Assembly (NCBI GenBank): GCA_002482435.1
Contig: DLFZ01000231.1
Location: 1-11,028, forward strand
Direction of reading: 5' to 3'
DNA length: 11,028 nt
DNA from: Christensenella sp. UBA7707
GTDB lineage: Bacteria; Bacillota; Clostridia; Christensenellales; CAG-138
Position 1 is the first letter of the stretch; every line of letters begins with the position of its first letter. Below are positions 1 to 4,818 of this stretch, in pieces. The translations under genes and the position numbers were made by a program. Under the pieces are notes generated by a model, which made no database searches, was not told the DNA's origin, and worked only from the letters and a program-made list of their open reading frames with translations.

Positions 1-1
1 C

Positions 2-91
2 GCGTATACGGTGCTTGCGGTTTTGTACCAGATCGCGGTCGCATACGTTGCGGCGCTTGGCGTATACTGGATCGGAGGGATTTTTGTCTGA
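2..91 (+). CDS. feoB: FeoB-type ferrous iron transporter, C-terminal end (partial)
   Basis: This is the last 29 codons of a gene that begins before the window, in the frame that starts at base 2 and ends in TGA at 89-91. The peptide (AYTVLAVLYQIAVAYVAALG, then VYWIGGIFV) is one hydrophobic membrane segment ending close to the stop, as in the final transmembrane helix of FeoB, the GTP-gated inner-membrane Fe(II) importer. The fragment has no diagnostic motif. The assignment rests on the next gene, a FeoB-associated Cys-rich protein whose start overlaps this stop (TGATG), an arrangement typical of Clostridia feo operons. Another polytopic membrane protein is possible but less likely. Confidence 0.7.
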   Translation, partial: AYTVLAVLYQIAVAYVAALGVYWIGGIFV

Positions 92-240
92 TGGAGGTTT
101 TGTTTTACGGAATCGCGGCAATCATCGTTGCGTGGAGCGTTTATAACCTTGTCTGCGCGGTGAAAAATGCCAAAAAAGGCTGCGGTTGCGGTTGTGCCGG
201 GTGCAACAAAGATTGCGCGCAGCGCGGGCAAAAGAAATAA
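91..240 (+). CDS. FeoB-associated Cys-rich membrane protein (49 aa)
   Basis: A 49-residue protein starting MEVLFYGIAAIIVAWSVYNL, with one N-terminal membrane segment (about residues 4-23), a short basic stretch, then a Cys cluster GCGCGCAGCNKDC at residues 30-42 (Cys 31, 33, 35, 38, 42) and a basic end. This is the architecture of the small FeoB-associated Cys-rich family (PF12669) encoded directly after feoB in many Firmicutes. The family is thought to assist Fe(II) transport, perhaps by binding iron through the thiols, but its biochemical role is not established. The ATG at 91 overlaps the upstream TGA by one base, which implies translational coupling. It is short enough to be missed by automatic gene calling. 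Confidence 0.88.
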   Translation: MEVLFYGIAAIIVAWSVYNLVCAVKNAKKGCGCGCAGCNKDCAQRGQKK

Positions 241-295
241 CGTGGCGATTTTGCTCCCATCAATTCACAAAAATTACGCGATTGTGGCAGGATTT

Positions 296-306
296 TATGT
301 TATCCT
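296..306 (+). promoter_or_regulatory. Candidate extended -10 promoter for hpf
   Basis: The string TATGTTATCCT contains an extended -10 element, TGT-TATCCT, with the hexamer at 301-306. No good -35 hexamer lies 16-18 bp upstream, which is tolerated by extended -10 promoters. It sits about 57 bp before the hpf start in the gap after the feo genes. The same 11-mer occurs upstream of the minus-strand surface-protein gene at 3516-3526. Confidence 0.4.
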
Positions 307-325
307 TGAAGAACAACAAGTGAAA

Positions 326-343
326 GCGCTGCGTAAGCGGCGC
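326..343 (+). promoter_or_regulatory. Leader hairpin just upstream of the hpf ribosome binding site
   Basis: GCGCTGC (326-332), loop GTAA (333-336), GCGGCGC (337-343) form seven consecutive pairs, one of them a T-G wobble, around a GNRA-type tetraloop. The hairpin ends two to five bases before the purine-rich ribosome binding site GGAAAGGGG (345-353), which stays unpaired. No T-tract follows, so it is not a terminator. It could stabilise the message or tune initiation. No function is shown. Confidence 0.45.
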
Positions 344-362
344 CGGAAAGGGGAATAAAACG

Positions 363-902
363 ATGCGTATTTCAATCATTGGCAAAAACATCGAAATCTC
401 CGAACATCTCCGCAAGCTTGCAACCGATAAAGTGCAGAAGCTTGACAAGTACTTCCCCGAAAACACGGAAGCGCATGTTGCCATGTCCGTGGAGCGTTAC
501 CGCCACATTGTGGAAGTAACCATCCCGTATTCCGGCGGCATCATCCGCGGCGAAGAAGTCACGGGCGATATGTATGAGTCCATCGACCGCGTGCTCGACA
601 AGCTCGAGCATCAAATCGTCCGCTATCGCACCAAGCTCGAAAAGAACCTCCGCGTGGGCGCGTTCAAGCAATGCGGCCCCGAATTGCTGGAGCATACGGA
701 AGATGGCGAGGAGCCGGAAGAAAAGCGCGTGGTGAAGGTGAAACATTTTAACCTCAAGCCCATGACGGTTGATGAGGCGATGTTGCAAATGGAGCTTTTG
801 GGCCATTCCTTCTACATGTTCACCAACGGTGAAACCGGCCAGGTCAACGTAATCTATCAGCGCAAGGACGGCAACTACGGCCTGATCGAGCCTGAATATT
901 GA
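363..902 (+). CDS. hpf: Ribosome hibernation-promoting factor, long form
   Basis: A 179-residue protein that matches the long-form HPF of Gram-positive bacteria. Residues 1 to about 105 are the S30AE/YfiA fold (MRISIIGKNIEISEHLRKLA, then basic helices rich in Arg and Lys) that binds in the 30S decoding channel and blocks mRNA and tRNA. An acidic linker (about 108-122) follows, then the C-terminal dimerisation domain from about residue 125 (KHFNLKPMTVDEAMLQMELL, GHSFYMFTNGETGQVNVIYQ, ending YGLIEPEY), which joins two ribosomes into inactive 100S dimers in stationary phase or stress. The length is normal for the long form (about 180-190 residues). The start is fixed by GGAAAGGGG nine bases upstream and by the conserved MRISI beginning. 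It is probably monocistronic: its own promoter region lies upstream and a strong terminator follows within 15 bases. Confidence 0.96.
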   Translation: MRISIIGKNIEISEHLRKLATDKVQKLDKYFPENTEAHVAMSVERYRHIVEVTIPYSGGIIRGEEVTGDMYESIDRVLDKLEHQIVRYRTKLEKNLRVGAFKQCGPELLEHTEDGEEPEEKRVVKVKHFNLKPMTVDEAMLQMELLGHSFYMFTNGETGQVNVIYQRKDGNYGLIEPEY

Positions 903-913
903 GTATGGATCTT

Positions 914-945
914 ACGAAGGGGCGCTAAGCGCCCCTTCGTTTCTC
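914..945 (+). terminator. Intrinsic terminator of hpf
   Basis: A GC-rich stem, ACGAAGGGGCGC (914-925) with GCGCCCCTTCGT (929-940), gives 12 perfect pairs around the three-base loop TAA, followed by a short pyrimidine run (TTTCTC). It lies 12 bases after the hpf stop, as expected for rho-independent termination. Confidence 0.88.
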
Positions 946-988
946 AAAAAAGTGCCGCAAGGCCGTCCGTCATAAGACGGTTTTGGGG

Positions 989-1025
989 GAAGAAATGGCG
1001 TAGCGTAAGGTTACGCCATTTCTTC
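989..1025. repeat. Perfect 14-bp inverted repeat at the 3' end of the recombinase remnant
   Basis: GAAGAAATGGCGTA (989-1002) is the exact reverse complement of TACGCCATTTCTTC (1012-1025), with a 9-bp centre. The right arm contains the last codons and part of the stop of the minus-strand recombinase remnant (Glu-Glu-Met-Ala-stop), so the arm outside the gene mirrors the gene's own end. Neither flank has a T-tract on either strand, so it is a poor intrinsic terminator. It could be a relic of an element end or recombination site, or a simple transcript-stabilising hairpin. Confidence 0.7.
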
Positions 1026-1439
1026 GTTTACTGAGGTATTCAGCTCGGGAAGAATCCCGAGCAAGTCATAGCTTATGTGTATATTCTGCTTTCCGCTCGA
1101 CTTGTTTGGTGCTTCTACAAGCACCTTGTACACCAAATCGTTCAGAATCATGGGCGTGAGCCTTGATATGTCCGTGTAATGCTTGCATTTACGGATAAAC
1201 CGCTCCACATCCTCGGCCTGCTGTTCTTGTTCTTTCGATTCCGCCTGCAATTGTTCAAGCTTGCTCTCCAAGTCCACTTGTTCTACTTCATAATCCGCAG
1301 ACAGCTCCTCAAAGCGAATGTCATTTAGCTTCCCGCTTACATTATCCTCATATATCCGTTTAAAAAGCTTAAACAGTTCTCCAAGGTGCCGCTCCGCCTG
1401 TGCAATCTGCTTGTGCAGAAGGGCGCTTTGCTTTTTTCT
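1011..1439 (-). pseudogene. Large serine recombinase, C-terminal remnant (DUF4368 type)
   Basis: The frame is open on the minus strand from 1439 to the stop at 1011-1013, about 142 codons, and is closed upstream by TAG at 1440-1442. The peptide has a coiled-coil stretch containing LFKLFKRIYEDNVSGKLNDI, a second helix-rich part (VERFIRKCKHYTDISRLTPM), then ILNDLVYKVLVEAPNKSSGK and HISYDLLGIL. These are hallmarks of the C-terminal region, including DUF4368, of large serine recombinases of Clostridia transposons and integrative elements (TnpX/TndX-like). The catalytic resolvase domain, which should come first with its active-site Ser, is absent, as is the recombinase (PF07508) domain. No sensible start exists, although a GTG at 1277 could give an 88-residue product. 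The fragment therefore cannot catalyse recombination and is best read as a relic of a lost mobile element. Confidence 0.85.
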
Positions 1440-1528
1440 CTAGATGGTGCGCTTGGTGGTCATCTTCATGCGGAAAAGAGGTGGCCTTTGGATGTTCTTT
1501 GGCGGATTTGGTTTTTGATAGCGAAGGT
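1440..1528. other. Short non-coding gap
   Basis: A short stretch between the stop that closes the recombinase remnant and the terminator of the surface-protein gene. I see no convincing gene or RNA. The minus-strand frame carrying the recombinase continues here as ordinary-looking codons without recognisable homology, so this is probably degraded flank. Confidence 0.5.
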
Positions 1529-1560
1529 AAAAAAGCAGGCGGCCTTGTTAAGACCGCCTG
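1529..1560 (-). terminator. Intrinsic terminator of the surface-protein gene
   Basis: Read on the minus strand, CAGGCGG (1560-1554) pairs with CCGCCTG (1542-1536). One mismatch and three further pairs (CTT with AAG) extend the stem around a three-base loop, and a run of six T follows (complement of A 1529-1534). It lies about 20 bases past the stop of the surface-protein gene. There is no T-tract on the plus side, so it works in the minus direction only. Confidence 0.85.
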
Positions 1561-1579
1561 AATGCTTTGTGCGTTGTGG

Positions 1580-3376
1580 TTATGTGCGCTTGGATTTGTT
1601 TTGGCGCATGAACCATAGGGCGCTTAACAATATGCTCAAGGAAAGGAAAGCAACCCCAATGGAGGCGACGGAATCGCCCGTTTGGGGAACTTCCACGACT
1701 CCATGGAGCGGCGTATACGTCATTTTCCCCTTTACCAGCATGAAGGGGGAAAGCTCGGCCAAGGGGCCAAAGCTTACAAGGCCGCGCGCGTTTGCCGTGG
1801 CAAAAAAGTATTCAAAGGTGCCATCGGCCTTTTTAGACACCAGCGTAAAGCTCTGCCCCGCGTATTGCGCGCCGAGGTCAAAGGTAAGGCTCATATCCTT
1901 GCCCGCAGGCCTTTTGCCGCTTTTTACGGAAACATCATAGATGCGCACAATATCGGCTTCATCGGCCAGCTTGAGGAAGGCATTGTAATCGCCGCCCTTT
2001 GTGAGCGCGGGGGTAAGCAGCAGCTCGCCTTGGCTTAGCCCGCTGCCGCTGAGCCAAATGGTGGCTTTGGGCTGCGAGGGGTCATTGTAGATCGTGGCGG
2101 CTGCGGGCAGGGTATCGGAGCCGCCGTCCGTATCTCCATTGTCTCCGGTTCCTCCCGAATAAGGCGTTGCCGTGATGGTAATGGTTTTCTGCACGGTCGT
2201 TTCGCTTTGCGTGCCTTTGGATACCGTAACGGTAAAGGTATAGCTGCCGTTTGTGCCGCCGGGATTTGCGGAAGTTCCCGCAATCGGCGCGGTATAGCTA
2301 ACATTGTTTATCGTAATTGTAATACCACTGTTGTTGACTGCCGTTACCGCAGTATTTTTCAATGCCGTTTTAATAGCATTCTCATCGGCTGCCGATGCCT
2401 GCGTCATGTTGGCGTAGCTTGCGTTCTGCGCGGCGGTTTTTGCGGCCGCGGTATCCGAATCACCCGTCATCGTAAGCTGCACGAACTTATACGTACTGGC
2501 GAAGGGCTCTTTATAAACATAGAACATATCTTCGTCGATGGGAACCGCACCGGCACCTGTCTTATCCGTCGAGGCGGTCACCGTAACCCCTGTGAAGGTC
2601 GGCACAGCGGAAGACATGTAGAAATTAAGTGCGCTTGTGTCTCCTCTGGCGATAACGTTGGAGGCGGAAATCGTGATAGTAGAGTATTGGGTCTTTATGC
2701 CATAGCTGCCCTTTGTGCCGTCACCGCTGGTGGCGGTAACGGTGGAATTATCAATAACAAGAGCGGCGGCGTGTAAGCCATAGCTGAAATCCGACGTTTT
2801 CCCGCTGCTGGCTGTAACAACGGCATTTTTAATAGAAAGAGTGCCGTCAGAGCCGATGCCGAGGCATACGTTGTTTGAAGACCCTGTAGCGTTGCCCGTC
2901 GTAGCAGTTACCGTGCAGCCTTCGATGCTCAATCCGTCGCGACCATAAATGCCAAAATTGTACTGTACCGTATTCTCGGGGCAGACGACGGAAAGGCTGC
3001 CGCCCGTCTCACTTTTAATGTTCACTTTACTATGGCCGTAAATCCCGTTAACCCAAGTAGGGCTAACAACACTGCTGATATCAATGGTGTTGCTCCCGAT
3101 GAGGTTAATATTTAGATCGTCCATGGTGGGCCACCTTGAAATGGCATACATACTCTCGTTCGTCGCTGTAATGGTTGCGTTTTTTAGCGTAAGGATATTG
3201 GCAGCTGCGTCATAAGTGACGGTGCCGCCGTCGCTGAGCACGTCGCCTGCGTTTGCGCTTGTGACTCGAGTCGCACCCACATATATGTCGGTTGTCGTAT
3301 CCGCCAGCGCCGCCGTCGGCAGCAAAGTCAGAACCATGAACACCGAAAGCAGAATACCTAAAATTCTTTTTCTCAT
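1580..3376 (-). CDS. Secreted, sortase-anchored beta-rich surface protein (598 aa)
   Basis: Residues 1-25 are a classic signal peptide (MRKRILGILLSVFMVLTLLP, then AALA and a likely cut before Asp26). Residues 28-72 (IYVGATRVTSANAGDVLSDG and following) resemble the start of the carbohydrate-binding, Cthe_2159-like surface domains common in Clostridia. Residues 111-250 hold five imperfect repeats of 26-31 residues beginning GIYG, GIYG, GIGS, GLHA and GIKT, each with a strand such as LSIEGCTVTATTG, which suggests a right-handed beta-helix. A helical stretch (308-348) leads into a beta-sandwich-like module (350-405), a Gly/Asp-rich linker (407-421) and a second beta domain (424-555). The tail has the sorting motif VPQTG (563-567), a hydrophobic segment and a basic end (RQNKSKRT), so sortase should attach it to the cell wall. 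AGGAGGG at 3387-3393 is about 10 bases before the ATG. Ligand binding or adhesion is inferred and the ligand is unknown. No catalytic motif is visible. Confidence 0.88.
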   Translation of the reverse strand: MRKRILGILLSVFMVLTLLPTAALADTTTDIYVGATRVTSANAGDVLSDGGTVTYDAAANILTLKNATITATNESMYAISRWPTMDDLNINLIGSNTIDISSVVSPTWVNGIYGHSKVNIKSETGGSLSVVCPENTVQYNFGIYGRDGLSIEGCTVTATTGNATGSSNNVCLGIGSDGTLSIKNAVVTASSGKTSDFSYGLHAAALVIDNSTVTATSGDGTKGSYGIKTQYSTITISASNVIARGDTSALNFYMSSAVPTFTGVTVTASTDKTGAGAVPIDEDMFYVYKEPFASTYKFVQLTMTGDSDTAAAKTAAQNASYANMTQASAADENAIKTALKNTAVTAVNNSGITITINNVSYTAPIAGTSANPGGTNGSYTFTVTVSKGTQSETTVQKTITITATPYSGGTGDNGDTDGGSDTLPAAATIYNDPSQPKATIWLSGSGLSQGELLLTPALTKGGDYNAFLKLADEADIVRIYDVSVKSGKRPAGKDMSLTFDLGAQYAGQSFTLVSKKADGTFEYFFATANARGLVSFGPLAELSPFMLVKGKMTYTPLHGVVEVPQTGDSVASIGVAFLSLSILLSALWFMRQNKSKRT

Positions 3377-3386
3377 GTTATATTTA

Positions 3387-3393
3387 CCCTCCT
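3387..3393 (-). promoter_or_regulatory. Ribosome binding site of the surface-protein gene
   Basis: On the minus strand AGGAGGG lies 10 bases before the ATG at 3376. It is a near-perfect Shine-Dalgarno at slightly long spacing and fixes the start directly before the signal peptide. Confidence 0.85.
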
Positions 3394-3515
3394 ATTTTGA
3401 TATTTTTTTCGGCCAGTAGCATACGCCCACATCTAATGAACGGGGCTTGTCCAAATGAAAATCGGCACACCGAAATACCAGCACTGCTGTAAGTTTTTTG
3501 CAAATTTCCGCATTG

Positions 3516-3526
3516 AGGATAACATA
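3516..3526 (-). promoter_or_regulatory. Candidate extended -10 promoter of the surface-protein gene
   Basis: On the minus strand TATGTTATCCT carries an extended -10 element TGT-TATCCT (hexamer 3521-3516). The -35 position (about 3544-3539) has no recognisable hexamer, which is usual for activator-dependent promoters. The tandem direct repeat at 3546-3579 lies immediately upstream of it. Transcription from here would give a leader of about 130 nt. Confidence 0.45.
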
Positions 3527-3545
3527 TAAAAGCAAAAAAAGAGCC

Positions 3546-3579
3546 TTTACACTTAAAAGATTCATTTTTACACTTAAAA
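3546..3579 (-). promoter_or_regulatory. Tandem 13-bp direct repeat, candidate LytTR response-regulator operator
   Basis: The 13-mer TTTACACTTAAAA occurs exactly at 3546-3558 and 3567-3579, a 21-bp period or two helical turns. Read toward the surface-protein gene each copy is TTTTAAGTGTAAA. LytTR-family regulators such as AgrA bind paired direct repeats of about 9 bp with 12-13 bp between them, giving the same period, usually just upstream of a weak -35. Here the near copy ends next to the -35 position of the candidate promoter. The repeat, its spacing and its position are seen. The protein that binds it is inferred, and no intact LytTR gene is in the window. Confidence 0.55.
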
Positions 3580-3598
3580 ACAGCGAGTTAAACAAAGA

Positions 3599-3962
3599 AC
3601 CGCCTTTTCTTACACCAGCAGACGCACGCGGAAAGGCGATTCCTTGCGCGCAGGGGTTTTCTATTTCCAAAAGCAAGCGGCCCATATTGTGGCAAATAAA
3701 ATGGACGATCGGCTTGCCGTCCGACAGCTTCAAGCAAGCCTGAATCGCGTTTTCCAAAAGGTTTGATACCACCATAGAAAGCTACAAAGAATCCACAGTC
3801 AATTCTTTTGGAATATCCGGTTCTATCTTTGTGGAAACGCCCGCCTGCTCCGCGAGCTTTATATAGTGGCAAACGGCGGCGTTGACCTTTCGGATAATAC
3901 GTCTGCTTCTTAGACAGCCCACTTGGCAGCTCCACGTATTGTTCGTGCTGTCTTATGGAGAG
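3599..3962 (-). pseudogene. Broken GHKL (AgrC-like) sensor histidine kinase
   Basis: The minus strand encodes pieces of a GHKL-type sensor kinase. One frame reads KVNAAVCHYIKLAEQAGVST, then PDIPKELTVDSL, a TAG stop at 3784-3782, then MVVSNLLENAIQACLKLSDG (the ATP-binding N-box, NLLENAIQAC) and GRLLLEIENPCAQG. The upstream part (IRQHEQYVELPSGLSKKQTY) appears in another frame, so a frameshift lies near 3890. It resembles the stretch between the phosphoacceptor His and the N-box. The Gly-rich ATP-lid motifs expected after the N-box (GxGIGL type) are missing: the homology ends near 3599, where the direct repeat and promoter of the surface gene begin. All transmembrane sensor segments are missing too. 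The remnant cannot be a working kinase. Such kinases normally pair with a LytTR response regulator, which is notable beside the tandem repeat. Confidence 0.8.
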
Positions 3963-4110
3963 CTACCTCAAGGCACTTTCTTGTTGCATCGGTTTTTTGA
4001 CGGTTCAAAAATGCTTTCAAAACTCCGCATCGAATCCTGCCGAAAACCGGGCGAAATGGGCGTGAAATGTTGCGTGTTTCATACGCGAAAGGAATTTTTA
4101 CAAACGGGTG
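3963..4110. other. Degraded intergenic stretch
   Basis: No intact gene. On the minus strand a 20-codon frame (MRSFESIFEPSKNRCNKKVP, then stop) vaguely recalls part of a LytTR DNA-binding domain or more kinase sequence, but it is too short and unsupported to assign. The stretch reads as decayed DNA between the kinase wreck and the pth promoter. Confidence 0.4.
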
Positions 4111-4139
4111 TTGTAACTTGACTGCGCGGGGGATATAAT
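4111..4139 (+). promoter_or_regulatory. Promoter of pth-mfd
   Basis: TTGTAA (4111-4116), a 17-bp spacer and a perfect TATAAT (4134-4139) form a vegetative sigma-A-type promoter. Transcription should start near 4146, about 50 nt before the pth start. The transition from the degraded island to the housekeeping operon falls just upstream. Confidence 0.8.
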
Positions 4140-4151
4140 CAAACCCATCAC

Positions 4152-4176
4152 CCCCATGCGGTTAGGCGCATGAGGG
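4152..4176 (+). promoter_or_regulatory. Leader hairpin upstream of pth
   Basis: CATGCG (4155-4160) pairs with CGCATG (4167-4172) around the loop GTTAGG, extended by CCC (4152-4154) with GGG (4174-4176) across a bulged A. It lies between the promoter and the ribosome binding site GGAGGA (4188-4193), which stays free. Without a T-tract it is not a terminator. A role in message stability is possible. Confidence 0.4.
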
Positions 4177-4197
4177 CATATGTGCGTGGAGGAAGCT

Positions 4198-4818
4198 ATG
4201 TTTATCGTGGTAGGTTTGGGGAACCCGGGGCGGGAATACGCGCGGACGCGCCACAACATCGGCTTTATGACGCTTGATGTACTTGCCGACCACTTCAACA
4301 TCGACATCCGAAGGCATAACTTCAAGGCGGTGTTTGGCGAAGGGTACATTGGCGGTGTGAAGGTTGTGCTTGCAAAGCCCGAAACCTACATGAACAACTC
4401 GGGGTTTTCCGTCATGGAGATCATGAATTTCTACAAGTGCGAGCATAGTGAGCTCATCGTTGTATACGACGACATCGACCTCCCGCTTGGGTCCATACGC
4501 ATCCGCGAAAAAGGAAGCTCCGGCACGCACAACGGCATGAAAAGCATCATATACAGCCTCGGGTACGACGATTTTCCGCGCGTACGCGTCGGCATCGGTC
4601 GCGCGGGGGAAACGGAAAACCTCGTAGGGCACGTTCTTGGCGCGCCGGGAGAAGAGGAGGCCGAACAGCTTTCGGCCGCAATGAAAAATGCCGCGGATGC
4701 CGTGACACTGATCGTCGGCGGGCAGGTAAACAAAGCACAGGAGCTTTATAACATCAAACCGAAGAAAGAAAAAGGCGTGAAGGCGCAGGATGAGGCGGAG
4801 CAACGCGATGACGCTTGA
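4198..4818 (+). CDS. pth: Peptidyl-tRNA hydrolase
   Basis: A 206-residue bacterial Pth, which cleaves the ester bond of peptidyl-tRNAs that drop off ribosomes and so recycles tRNA. All family marks are present: GLGNPG with Asn9, the catalytic His19 in TRHNIG, the tRNA-end binding loop YMNNSG (64-69), the Asp in VYDDIDLPLG (Asp91) and SSGTHNGMKSI. The C-terminal 20 or so residues are a charged tail beyond the usual fold, so the protein is slightly longer than the typical 185-195. An ATG at 4180 would add six residues (MCVEEA), but GGAGGA (4188-4193) sits four bases before the ATG at 4198, and family members begin at this Met, so 4198 is preferred. Its 3' end overlaps mfd by 11 nt, which indicates one transcript and coupled translation. 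Pth is normally essential. Confidence 0.96.
   Translation: MFIVVGLGNPGREYARTRHNIGFMTLDVLADHFNIDIRRHNFKAVFGEGYIGGVKVVLAKPETYMNNSGFSVMEIMNFYKCEHSELIVVYDDIDLPLGSIRIREKGSSGTHNGMKSIIYSLGYDDFPRVRVGIGRAGETENLVGHVLGAPGEEEAEQLSAAMKNAADAVTLIVGGQVNKAQELYNIKPKKEKGVKAQDEAEQRDDA

Noticed and set aside
963..984. Second terminator (CCGTC, ATAA loop, GACGG, then TTTT) after hpf
   Set aside because: The stem is only five pairs, the T run is short, and a far stronger terminator precedes it.
1011..1277. An 88-residue intact gene starting at GTG 1277
   Set aside because: The recombinase homology continues upstream in the same frame to about 1439, so this GTG is internal to a truncated gene.
1386..2776. Open frames on the plus strand opposite the surface-protein gene
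   Set aside because: They are antisense shadows with no recognisable motifs. The minus-strand protein has a signal peptide, sorting signal, ribosome binding site and terminator.
3546..3579. CRISPR-like or transposon direct repeats
   Set aside because: Only two 13-bp units with an 8-bp gap; too short for CRISPR and not flanking any element.
3963..4022. LytTR-domain fragment (MRSFESIFEPSKNR and following)
   Set aside because: The resemblance is slight, covers under 20 codons and has no second supporting motif, so I did not annotate it.
4118..4139. TTGACT as the -35 of the pth promoter
   Set aside because: It is only 10 bp from the TATAAT element. TTGTAA at 4111-4116 gives the proper 17-bp spacing.
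4180..4197. Earlier ATG start for pth
   Set aside because: It would place the ribosome binding site GGAGGA inside the coding sequence and add six residues not seen in the family.
4790..4807. Earlier ATG start for mfd
   Set aside because: No suitable ribosome binding site is positioned for it, while GGCGGAG is well spaced for the ATG at 4808.
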